Part shown: positions 1-6,763 of the stretch, piece by piece
How the letters are laid out: every line of letters starts with the position of its first letter
How positions within the stretch are numbered: the stretch's first letter is position 1
Origin: Akkermansia muciniphila
Lineage (GTDB): Bacteria; Verrucomicrobiota; Verrucomicrobiia; Limisphaerales; BJHT01
Reading direction: 5' to 3'
Length of the DNA: 64,000 nucleotides
NCBI GenBank assembly: GCA_945861535.1
Contig: CAMAUZ010000002.1
Coordinates: forward strand, 1-64,000
Notes under the pieces: generated by a model
Databases searched by the model: none
The model's input: only the letters and a program-made list of their open reading frames with translations
What the model was told of the DNA's origin: nothing
Translations under genes and position numbers: made by a program

Positions 1-184
1 TGGCGAGCTGGTCCTTGTGGCGGAGGGCCAGGCGGACGGCCGCGATTTCGGCCGGGGAGCACCGGGAAAGATTGCCGAGGGTGCGATGTTTGACCTTGCC
101 CGCCTCCCGGTACGAACTGCGCAGGAGGACGCGGGAGTAGCGGCGGCCCTTGGCGGAGGTGACGCTGGCGGTGTCGAGATACAT
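1..184 (-). CDS. IS1634-like transposase, N-terminal part (cut by window edge)
   Basis: The reverse strand reads from an ATG at 184 to the window edge without a stop, giving about 61 residues. It begins MYLDTASV and continues with RYSRVLLRSSYRE and KHRTLGNLS. This opening (a short beta strand, then an RxLGxLS-type segment) is characteristic of IS1634/IS4-family transposases. Only the N-terminus is in the window, so catalytic DDE residues cannot be checked. The 120 AT-rich bases upstream (185-310) probably hold the insertion-sequence end, but I could not define a terminal inverted repeat. It points away from a severed gene tail at 311-487, consistent with insertion into that gene. The family call rests on the N-terminal pattern only. 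Confidence 0.6.
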   Translation of the reverse strand, partial: MYLDTASVTSAKGRRYSRVLLRSSYREAGKVKHRTLGNLSRCSPAEIAAVRLALRHKDQLA

Positions 185-310
185 CGTGGGCACAGTGTAT
201 TCGCCAGAACAGGCAATATAGCGAGCGAATTATGGTATTTCATATATGTTTTAGTGGCTACACATTCGAGCACGAAATGCCTGTAAGTGATTCACTATAA
301 ACAAGTTTAG

Positions 311-487
311 CTGGCGGAGCTGGCGGGCAGAGAAAACTTCCGCTACAAATACCTCGGGGATAATCTGGACGTGCTGCCTGGGGCGGACCCGGTTCACGAG
401 CGCCTGAGCCAGCTCTTCGCGGGACAAGGAAACCGGCCCACGCCTCCTACCCCGCCGGATCCCACCCCCACTCCGCCCAACCCCTGA
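311..487 (+). pseudogene. C-terminal fragment of an unidentified gene, probably cut by the adjacent IS
   Basis: An open stretch of 58 codons begins right after an in-frame TAG at 308 and ends with TGA at 485-487. It reads like real coding sequence: LAELAGRENF, then YKYLGDNLDVLPG, then a Pro/Thr-rich tail ending PTPPNP. There is no start codon or promoter of its own, and AT-rich IS flanking sequence lies directly upstream. The simplest reading is the 3' end of a gene whose 5' part was separated by the transposase-bearing element. I do not recognise the family. The Pro-rich tail is typical of a disordered terminus. Confidence 0.45.
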
Positions 488-501
488 CCGACCGAATCCA
501 C

Positions 502-732
502 CATCAACGTGAGTCGGTTCACTGTTTGGGTGAAACGACTCACGTTTTTTGTCAGCGAATTCACAAAATTGGTGAAATGACTCACGTTTTTCGTCAGTCG
601 ATTCACGAATTCTGTGAGATCAGTCACACCGCGTCTGAGTGGTGTCGGTAATTTTGTCAGTGAGTTCTCAAAGTGGGTGAAATCGGGCACCCGTTTTGTG
701 TTTTCACTGACGTTTTTGGCGAAATGGGTCAG
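502..732. repeat. 21-bp periodic repeat array (about 11 units, 42-bp higher-order period)
   Basis: TCAC-type words recur at exactly 21-bp steps (518, 539, 560, 581, 602, 623). Three dyads of the form TTCAC-N7-GTGAA/G lie 42 bp apart at 518-534, 560-576 and 602-618. Read on the minus strand, the block is 11 consecutive degenerate heptads without a register break, for example VNRLTKN, VSHFTNF, VNSLTKN, VSRFTQT. It may be a decayed coiled-coil coding region or an array of protein-binding dyads. The enclosing minus-strand open frame (394-915) starts inside a REP-like element, so I do not call it a gene. Confidence 0.75.
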
Positions 733-757
733 GGGGAAGCGGAGTTGTTTGCGGTGA

Positions 758-872
758 GACGGGGCGGCATACTTGCCGCCTGTTCCCACGGGGGGATGGC
801 CGGCGCGGCGGAACCGGGAACACGGGGCAGGGATGCCCCGTGAACCGGCAGGCAAGGATGCCTGCCCCACCT
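758..872. repeat. REP-like composite palindrome, family A, copy 1
   Basis: Three short palindromes sit in series: GGCGGCATACTTGCCGCC, GGGGCAGGGATGCCCC and GGCAGGCAAGGATGCCTGCC. The same modules, in a similar arrangement, recur at 54051-54186 and 57719-57854. All three copies are in spacers between genes. They could form RNA hairpins if transcribed. No transposase of the RAYT type is seen in the window. Confidence 0.75.
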
Positions 873-899
873 TCGCAGCGATCGTTCCAAACAAGCCGG

Positions 900-1322
900 T
901 CAGGGGGCCGCACACCAGGATTCGATCACTTCCTTGATGCTGTCGCGCACTTTGCGGGTGGCGGCGAGGCGTTCCTCGTAGGTGCCTTCGAAGCTGGAGG
1001 GGTCAGGGAAGCTCCAATGCAACCGTTTGGTTACGCCGACGAAAATGGGACACCGCTCGGCGCTGGCCTCGTCGCAGACGGTGATGACATGGGAAAACAT
1101 CGTGCCGGCTTTGATATACTCGAAAACCCCCTTGGCGCGGTTGCCGGAGATGTCGAGGCCGACCTCCTTCATGGCCGCCACCACGACAGGGTTAAGTTTG
1201 CCCGGCTCGAGACCGGCGCTATGGGCCTCATACATGTCGCCACCGATCTGGTTGAGAAACGCCTCGGCCATCTGGCTGCGGGCGCTGTTGTGGATGCAGA
1301 CGAACAGAACTTTTTGTTTCAT
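900..1322 (-). CDS. arsC: Arsenate reductase ArsC (low-molecular-weight phosphatase fold)
   Basis: The 140-residue product reduces arsenate to arsenite in the cytoplasm. The P-loop CIHNSARS places the nucleophilic Cys at residue 9 and the conserved Arg at residue 15. Two more cysteines, C83 and C91 in [11 protein letters not shown], match the resolving pair of the thioredoxin-coupled ArsC class, and D107 in the FPDP motif is the expected general acid. Length is normal for the family. I start at MKQKVLF rather than ten codons upstream: its ATG overlaps the stop of the aquaporin gene as ATGA, which implies translational coupling, and the protein fold begins there. Neighbouring ArsC and an aquaglyceroporin is a known arsenic-resistance arrangement (AqpS-ArsC in Sinorhizobium). 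No arsR gene is visible. Confidence 0.93.
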   Translation of the reverse strand: MKQKVLFVCIHNSARSQMAEAFLNQIGGDMYEAHSAGLEPGKLNPVVVAAMKEVGLDISGNRAKGVFEYIKAGTMFSHVITVCDEASAERCPIFVGVTKRLHWSFPDPSSFEGTYEERLAATRKVRDSIKEVIESWCAAP

Positions 1323-1996
1323 AGAGCAGGTTTCGGAACGGGGTTGGAGCAACAGCCGTCAGCCTGCACACAGCGGCAGCCGCCGACGGCCAAAATGGCG
1401 CCGACAACCGGCGCAACGAGGTAAATCCACAAGCTTTCCAGATGGTCCGCGACCAGGGCGGGACCCAGCGAGCGGGCGGGATTCATGGAAGCACCGCAGA
1501 TGGGTCCGGCAAAGAGTGCTTCCAAGGCGATCACCGCCCCGATCACGATGCCCGCGGTGAGTCCTTTTTCCTTCGCGCCCGTGGAGACATTCAAGATCAC
1601 GAACATCAACATCGCCGTCAGGATGACTTCCAGCAGGAAGGACTGCATCGCGGAGCCGGCAGGCAGGGTCGCGCCCAACAGACGGTCTTGGGGAAAGAGC
1701 AGGCGCAGTGCGCCGCTGGCGGTTAGCGCCCCCGCACACTGGCTGGCGAGGTACGGAGCAATCAAGCGGGCCGGGAAGCGCCGGGCGGCCCAGAAGCCGA
1801 GTGTCACGGCCGGATTCAGGTGCGCGCCGGAGACTTCGCCGACGGTGTAAATCATGGCCAGCACCACCAATCCGAAGGTCAGGGCAATCCCGACATGGGA
1901 GACAACTCCACCGCTGGCTTCGTTGATGACGATGGCACCGGTGCCCGCAAACACGAGAGCGAACGTGCCAAAAAACTCGGCGAGGCATGGTTTCAT
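1319..1996 (-). CDS. MIP-family aquaglyceroporin, likely arsenite channel (AqpS-like)
   Basis: A 225-residue major intrinsic protein with both half-helix signatures: [10 protein letters not shown] and [13 protein letters not shown]. Six membrane segments can be followed, from [16 protein letters not shown] to the C-terminal [15 protein letters not shown]. The gene overlaps arsC by ATGA, so the likely job is letting arsenite made by ArsC leave down its gradient, as shown for AqpS (family knowledge; substrate inferred here). The frame stays open upstream to 2308. That extension carries two extra hydrophobic segments, around LALGFLQIAGATASLGLLV and PLVIGTVFVTGVISA. I chose the ATG at 1996 because the MIP fold starts exactly there, but a longer fused protein or a separate upstream small membrane gene remains possible. 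Confidence 0.88.
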   Translation of the reverse strand: MKPCLAEFFGTFALVFAGTGAIVINEASGGVVSHVGIALTFGLVVLAMIYTVGEVSGAHLNPAVTLGFWAARRFPARLIAPYLASQCAGALTASGALRLLFPQDRLLGATLPAGSAMQSFLLEVILTAMLMFVILNVSTGAKEKGLTAGIVIGAVIALEALFAGPICGASMNPARSLGPALVADHLESLWIYLVAPVVGAILAVGGCRCVQADGCCSNPVPKPAL

Positions 1997-2308
1997 AATG
2001 GACGGCCAACCTAATGGTGGGCGGTCTGGACTATCAACGCATAGCCACCGAAACAGGACTGCGCTGGTCGCCGAAATCACGCCGGTGACAAAGACCGTTC
2101 CGATCACCAGCGGGACGGGACCGAGCTGCACCAGCAGCCCGAGCGAGGCGGTCGCACCGGCGATCTGCAGGAAGCCCAGCGCCAGGCGGACAAACGCCCA
2201 GCGCTGTTGAGGGATATGGGACTGGCCGGCTGAAATCTTAGTAAGAGTCAAGCAACCGTCGAAACACCTGTCGAGCGTCAAGGGCGGTAGCGGCCATTTG
2301 TCACCCAA
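1997..2308 (-). other. Open in-frame extension upstream of the aquaporin with two hydrophobic segments
   Basis: The aquaporin reading frame continues about 104 codons upstream without a stop. The translated stretch has two plausible transmembrane helices and then a short loop containing LCVDSPDRPP before the MIP start. ATG occurs at 2308 and a TTG lies inside. It could be an N-terminal fusion to the channel, or a separate two-helix membrane protein whose stop was lost. I do not recognise the domain. Confidence 0.35.
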
Positions 2309-2529
2309 CCGTCACTCAGGCATACCCTGCTCGTATCGAGGGATTCATCCGTCAGTTATCAAGCTTTGCGAAAGTTCGTGCCGGGACCGCTGTAACAAGA
2401 AGCGCGTCCGTCTCCCTCGACCCGGGAGGCACGAACGGGGAGAGGGCCGGGGAGACGGGTGCTCCACCCATGCCAACGGTCTCACCCGTGCGGAGCGCCT
2501 CCTCTCCCCGCCCCTTTCCTCCGTTCCGG

Positions 2530-2752
2530 TATGTGTTTAGCGCCAAAGGCGCGGCTCATACCAGCCTGGGGCAACGCCCCAGGTCAAATGCCAGCCAATG
2601 AATTCATGGCTGAAAGCCCGTTCCATCTTCCTGATGAAGGCAGAACCGTTCCCGCGATGGACCGCGCTTTCAGCGCTCCAATGGTAAATGGCTCGTTTCC
2701 TGGGGCGTTGCCCCAGGCTGGTATGAGTCCGCGCCTTTGGCGCTAAACAGAT
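2530..2752. repeat. 220-bp palindromic element, copy 1
   Basis: The left arm begins TGTTTAGCGCCAAAGGCGCG and runs about 48 bases to GGGGCAACGCCCCA. The right arm, ending CGCTAAACAG, is its near-perfect reverse complement. The middle holds a second inverted pair, GGCTGAAAGCCC and GGGC-like CGCGCTTTCAGCGC. The outer flanks also pair, as CCTCCGTTC on the left and GAACGGAGG on the right. A second copy lies at 5456-5677. The remaining spacer 2309-2529 shows no gene; it has a GC-rich stretch and the word CTTTGCGAAAGTTC, found inverted near 2802. Confidence 0.85.
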
Positions 2753-2890
2753 ACCCGTCCCGAACGGAGGAGACGGAGGCCCCGGTGGGGACTACATGAA
2801 CTTTCGCAAAGACTGATCCAAGGCACGAATCTGTAGATCGAGAGCCGAGCAGGAAAATTCCGGCACCGCCGATGACCATGGGAAAAGCGT

Positions 2891-2924
2891 AAAAAAAAGC
2901 AGCGCGGGCTTGCGCCCGCGCTGC
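2891..2924 (-). terminator. Rho-independent terminator of the PstS-like gene
   Basis: Read on the minus strand, an 11-bp perfect stem (GCAGCGCGGGC with GCCCGCGCTGC) and a 4-base loop are followed by eight T residues. It lies about 40 bases past the stop codon of the minus-strand gene at 2967-4190. This is the clearest intrinsic terminator in the window. Confidence 0.9.
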
Positions 2925-2966
2925 TGTGGTTGGCTAACAGACCTAGTTCTCTCAGGACTAGATCGT

Positions 2967-4190
2967 TCAGTACTTGGTGCCGATGGGGCCGCCATCGACG
3001 AAGCGTTCGACCGTCATCGCGGAGAGCGGGATGCCGGAGGCGCCCGTGCCCGTGCCGAGGTTGTTGGGAATGGTGGCCACGACGTTGTTCTTGAACGTGG
3101 TGAGATTGGCATTGAGGCCGGACTTCCACATGAAGTGCTGATAGCTCCACATGGTGTATTGGCCGTTTTGGACGGCGTTGGTGCTGTAGGCCTGGCCATC
3201 ATAGGTCAGGTTGAGCGCGCCCGCCGAGTTGCCGGCTACGCTGAAGGCGTCTTTCACGCCCAAGGTGCCGATGGCATAGCCGGTGACATAGGTGGCACCG
3301 TCGGTGCCCAGCGCCTTGGCGGTGCTGAAACCCAGATCGGTCCGGATGTTGCTACCGCTGGTGTAGCCCTCGTTGGGATCGGGGGTCACCTGAGTGTAGG
3401 CCGGGCTGCCGGCGTCGGCGGTCGTACTATGCTTATAGTTGATCGAATTTTTCAGCGCGCCGTAGCCGGTGTCGGCAAAGATCGCGAAGCGCGTGCCGGA
3501 GCCGGCATAGCGACCGATCAAGCAGGCGACCTTGTTGGTATCACCGCCGTTGGACATGTCACCCGTGAGGTAGGACAAAGGCACCACGCCCGCCGCGAAC
3601 AGGGTCCGGGTCTGCTGATGGGTGATGTTGGTGAGGTTGGCCGGAGCGCCGGCGCTCTTGACCAGCGCGAACGGAATGACCCCGACGGTAGCTTTCAAGA
3701 GCGTGGGGGTCTTGTAGGTGGTGGTGGACTGGAACACGTCCGTGAACGTGAAGTCGGCAACGCCGGTGACCGGAGCGTTGGTATAGGCCGTGGTCTGGCT
3801 GACGGGCGTGCTGAGGAGCGAGAGGTTGTTGCCCTGCGTGAGGTCGCGGATGCCTTCGACCGAGCCGCTCCACTGGCAGTTGATGGTGACGATCTGAGAG
3901 CCGAACGCGGGCATCGTGCCGCTGAAGGTCATGTAGTTCTGACCATTGTAGATGCTCGCCGAGGAGGGGGCGAGGGGGGCTTGCGGGTTGGCAACGGTGA
4001 CCAGGTCGCCGTTGGCGTTGAGGCTGCCCGCGTTCACGTTCACACCGGCATCATAAAGGGACAGGATGCCGGTGTAGGCCGCCGCGCGAAACGCGGTGGA
4101 GCCAGTGATGTTGATGGTGAAGTCGGCTTGCGCCGCCGGGACAAGCAGGAGGCCCGCCAGACCGCCGAGGAGGTATTTATTGAGTTTCAT
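2967..4190 (-). CDS. Secreted PstS-like periplasmic-binding-fold protein
   Basis: A 407-residue exported protein. Residues 1-22 (MKLNKYLLGGLAGLLLVPAAQA) form a Sec signal peptide with an AQA cleavage site. The mature protein opens with INITGSTAFRAA, the ligand-loop motif of phosphate-binding PstS-like proteins, where the Ser/Thr pair normally holds the oxyanion. There is no lipoprotein cysteine and no ABC transporter gene nearby, so a transport role is not shown; it may be a secreted or surface-bound binding protein. It is followed by a strong terminator, and lies 72 bases downstream of a PEP-CTERM gene on the same strand, which may share a promoter. The start is the only ATG giving a signal peptide. 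No Shine-Dalgarno site precedes it. Confidence 0.7.
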   Translation of the reverse strand: MKLNKYLLGGLAGLLLVPAAQADFTINITGSTAFRAAAYTGILSLYDAGVNVNAGSLNANGDLVTVANPQAPLAPSSASIYNGQNYMTFSGTMPAFGSQIVTINCQWSGSVEGIRDLTQGNNLSLLSTPVSQTTAYTNAPVTGVADFTFTDVFQSTTTYKTPTLLKATVGVIPFALVKSAGAPANLTNITHQQTRTLFAAGVVPLSYLTGDMSNGGDTNKVACLIGRYAGSGTRFAIFADTGYGALKNSINYKHSTTADAGSPAYTQVTPDPNEGYTSGSNIRTDLGFSTAKALGTDGATYVTGYAIGTLGVKDAFSVAGNSAGALNLTYDGQAYSTNAVQNGQYTMWSYQHFMWKSGLNANLTTFKNNVVATIPNNLGTGTGASGIPLSAMTVERFVDGGPIGTKY

Positions 4191-4262
4191 ATCTTGATGG
4201 GTGTGTGGAGTTGATTACGTGGTTTGCTGTTTTCTGAGGTTGGATGGTTGGGTTGAGGAGGT

Positions 4263-5078
4263 TTAGTTGTGGGCTTCGCTCTTGCGATGGGCACGCATCA
4301 GGGCCAGGGCCATGAGGGCCGCGCCGAAAGCGGTCGCGTAACTGCTGGCTTCCGGAACGGCGACGAAGGTGAGCGCGCCGGTCGTGCCCAGTTCGAAGTA
4401 GCCGAGGAACGTGCCGTTGCCCGCGCCCTGCTGCAATTCATACAGGTCCGAACGGGCCGCCGTGCCGCCCGTGGTGAACGTGCCGGACAGGGTGTTTTCG
4501 ATGTTACCTTGGAAGGTAGCAAAGTCGCCGCCGTCCCCGATGTTATCATGGTAGGAGTTCGCGCCGTTCGCGATAACCGCGGCGGTGGTGCTGCCCGCGT
4601 TGCCATTCGCGGCGGCAAAACCGCCACCAACTGTGAGCACAGCCGAGCTGATGGAGCCTTGGGACGCCGCCCGGGTCCACGGAGTGGTCTGGGTGTTGAC
4701 GTCCGCGCTGTTGATGCCGCGCGCGCTGGTCAGCCAGACAGACCTGGTGCCGGCCGTGATCCCGTTCTGGTTAAGGGCGTTGATCGAGCCACTGACGGAC
4801 CAGATGGCGTTGTTCAAGCTGCCCGCCCCGACGGTGCCGACGCCGGCGAGGATGTCGGCGCTGGTGAACTTGGTGCTGAAGTCGAGCACCTGGCCGGTGC
4901 CCGCGATGTTTTTGATCTGGTTGATGGAACCGAGGTTCACTTCCAGATTGCTGGTGGCGGCGTCCTTGCGGAAGCCGAGCAGCAGGTCCCCGTTGGCGTA
5001 GGTCATGGCAGCATCGGCGCTTTGAGCCACTAACATGGCTCCGGCACCTGCCAGCATGAGGGTTTTGAGGTTTTTCAT
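4263..5078 (-). CDS. PEP-CTERM sorted exported protein
   Basis: A 271-residue protein with an N-terminal signal peptide (MKNLKTLMLAGAGAMLVAQS, cleavage after ADA). The tail has the tripartite sorting signal: VPEASS, a hydrophobic helix (ATAFGAALMALALMR) and basic residues. The middle is low in charge and rich in Gly, Asn, Ser and Thr, with no cysteine motif or catalytic site I can name. Exosortases elsewhere in this window are the likely sorting enzymes. I start at the ATG at 5078, since the 79 codons upstream in the open frame do not resemble a secretion signal. Its function is unknown; such proteins are usually cell-envelope or matrix proteins. Confidence 0.8.
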   Translation of the reverse strand: MKNLKTLMLAGAGAMLVAQSADAAMTYANGDLLLGFRKDAATSNLEVNLGSINQIKNIAGTGQVLDFSTKFTSADILAGVGTVGAGSLNNAIWSVSGSINALNQNGITAGTRSVWLTSARGINSADVNTQTTPWTRAASQGSISSAVLTVGGGFAAANGNAGSTTAAVIANGANSYHDNIGDGGDFATFQGNIENTLSGTFTTGGTAARSDLYELQQGAGNGTFLGYFELGTTGALTFVAVPEASSYATAFGAALMALALMRAHRKSEAHN

Positions 5079-5455
5079 TTGTTCTGTTGGGTTGTGTTGA
5101 CTAGCTACACTTACGTTGAGCCGCAGTTGCAACTGCGACTTGTGAGCAACTGCCCACTCCCACACGATAGGGGAGCGGACGGCGAAACTGCTACCCGGTT
5201 GAGGACAGGGATGGGCACGAACAGGACCAGCGGTAAGGGAGAGTAACGACGCTGACTGCCAATGAGTTGCGACGGAAGGCGTCGGCTGGACCGAGCGGGA
5301 ATGCCGGCTTGTCACCGAGAGGTAACGAAGGGCGGCGGGAAGGGCGAGCCGATCGCCTGGCTATCCGGGCGAGTTGCTGCTAAAAATTGAGGTCTGCCCG
5401 GTGAGCGAACGTGCTTGGTGTAGGTTTCGGTCGGGGATGAAAAACTCGCACCACG

Positions 5456-5677
5456 TATGTGTTTAGCGCCAACGGCGCGGCTCATACCAGCCTGGGGCAA
5501 CGCCCCAGTCAGATGCCAGCCAACAAATTCAGGGCTGAAAGCCCGTCCCATCTTCCTGCTGAAGGATGATCCGTCGCCGCGATGGCCCGCGCTTTCAGCG
5601 CTCAAATAGTAAATGGCTCGGTTCCTGGGGCGTTGCCCCAGGCTGGAATTAATCCGCGCCTTGGGCGCTAAGCCGAT
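5456..5677. repeat. 220-bp palindromic element, copy 2
   Basis: This is a diverged copy of the element at 2530-2752, with the same arms (TGTTTAGCGCCAACGGCGCG at the left, TTGGGCGCTAAGC at the right) and the same inner GCTGAAAGCCC/GCGCTTTCAGCGC pair. Its flanks AAAACTCGCACCACG and CGTGCGAGTTTT-like sequence at 5678-5700 are also inverted to each other. The rest of the spacer 5079-5833 shows no gene. Confidence 0.85.
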
Positions 5678-5833
5678 ACTCGCACGACGGTGCGAGTTTT
5701 GCCATGGAGCCGCCGCTATTGGTCTTCTGTCACAGCAATGTAACCATAGAGTGCTTTCCCGCCGACTGACTTTGGTGATGATTTGCCGGAGTAGCTCTCA
5801 GTTCCTTGGGTAACTCTTTCTAAAAGCCAATCT

Positions 5834-6718
5834 ATGAAATTCAAAACTCACTTCTGGACGGCGGCTGTACTGGTGGTCTCGCTCGCAGCGGCGGTCGCAG
5901 CGCAGAACTCTCCCGCCAACACCGGACAGTCTTCAGCCGGGACGGTTCCCGCCAACGCCGACTCCATCGTCGTCAAAGGCGTGAAAGGCCGGGTGTTTGC
6001 CGTGTCGCCGACCGGCAGGAGCATCCGGGTGCGCGAGGGCATGGTGTTGCCGGAGGGTTTTACGATTCAGACCAAGGGCGCAGAATCGTTCGTGGACCTG
6101 TTTCTGAAAGCGACTGCCGCGACGGTCCGCCTGGGTGGTGATTCCGACCTGAAGATTGACAAGGTGACGGTGCCTACCACCGGGCCGAATGGGCTGACCA
6201 CCAAGCCGGAAGTCAAACTGACCTTGAATTCCGGTGAGATCGTCGGGAATGCGACCGGGATGAAGGATGACGCGAAGTTTCAGGTGGTCACCAGCCGCGG
6301 CATTGTGGAGGTGAAACCCTCGGAGTTCGCCATCAAGCCGGGCGCTGGACTGGTGGTGAAGAGCGGCGTCGCTTACTACACCACCTCGAACGTGGTGGAT
6401 GGCCGGACGGCCACGACCCGGACCCAGGTGGCGGCAAATCAGCAATTCACGCCGGCAGCGCCCACCTCCGCGAACAGGCCCGCCAACACGCCGCCGCCGC
6501 AAGTGCAACCCATTCCGGCCGCGGTCAGCACGGCGCTGGCCTCGCAATTCAACGCGGTGGCGAACATTGAACTGGCCAGCACGCAGCCGCCGGGAACCAA
6601 GCCTCCCGTTACTCCGCCAGCCGGGAACCCTCCCAATTCGCAAATCGGCGGCGGCGGTAACGGAGTGCCGAACACCACGACCTTTGATCAGGTCGTGAAG
6701 AGCAACAGTCCGCGGTAA
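5834..6718 (+). CDS. Exported FecR-like domain protein with proline-rich tail
   Basis: A 294-residue protein with a signal peptide (MKFKTHFWTAAVLVVSLAAA, cleavage near VAAQ). Residues about 40-210 resemble a FecR-type beta domain: a segment with GRSIRVREGMVLPEGFTIQT, then LRLGGDSDLKI-like strands, and VVTSRGIVEVKPSEFAI, which fits the repeated strand pattern of FecR. From about 215 the chain is low-complexity, rich in Pro, Asn and Thr, ending in a Gly-rich segment and TTTFDQVVKSNSPR. There is no cytoplasmic or TonB partner gene nearby, so iron signalling is unlikely; in this group such proteins are usually envelope proteins of unknown role. A membrane O-antigen-ligase-like gene follows after 45 bases and may be co-transcribed. 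Confidence 0.65.
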   Translation: MKFKTHFWTAAVLVVSLAAAVAAQNSPANTGQSSAGTVPANADSIVVKGVKGRVFAVSPTGRSIRVREGMVLPEGFTIQTKGAESFVDLFLKATAATVRLGGDSDLKIDKVTVPTTGPNGLTTKPEVKLTLNSGEIVGNATGMKDDAKFQVVTSRGIVEVKPSEFAIKPGAGLVVKSGVAYYTTSNVVDGRTATTRTQVAANQQFTPAAPTSANRPANTPPPQVQPIPAAVSTALASQFNAVANIELASTQPPGTKPPVTPPAGNPPNSQIGGGGNGVPNTTTFDQVVKSNSPR

Positions 6719-6763
6719 CTGGGCGGCGGGAGCGACCGCAGAATCCAGCCTTCTCCAAACCGG

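Noticed and set aside
502-732. CRISPR-like array
   Set aside because: Units are 21 bp, contiguous and degenerate, without spacers between identical repeats, and no cas gene is near.
394-915. 173-codon minus-strand open frame covering the 21-bp array
   Set aside because: It starts inside a REP-like element and ends in low-complexity Gly/Val sequence, with no ribosome site. The heptad block is kept as a repeat, not a gene.
2910-4214. 434-codon plus-strand open frame
   Set aside because: It is antisense to the PstS-like gene with its signal peptide and terminator.
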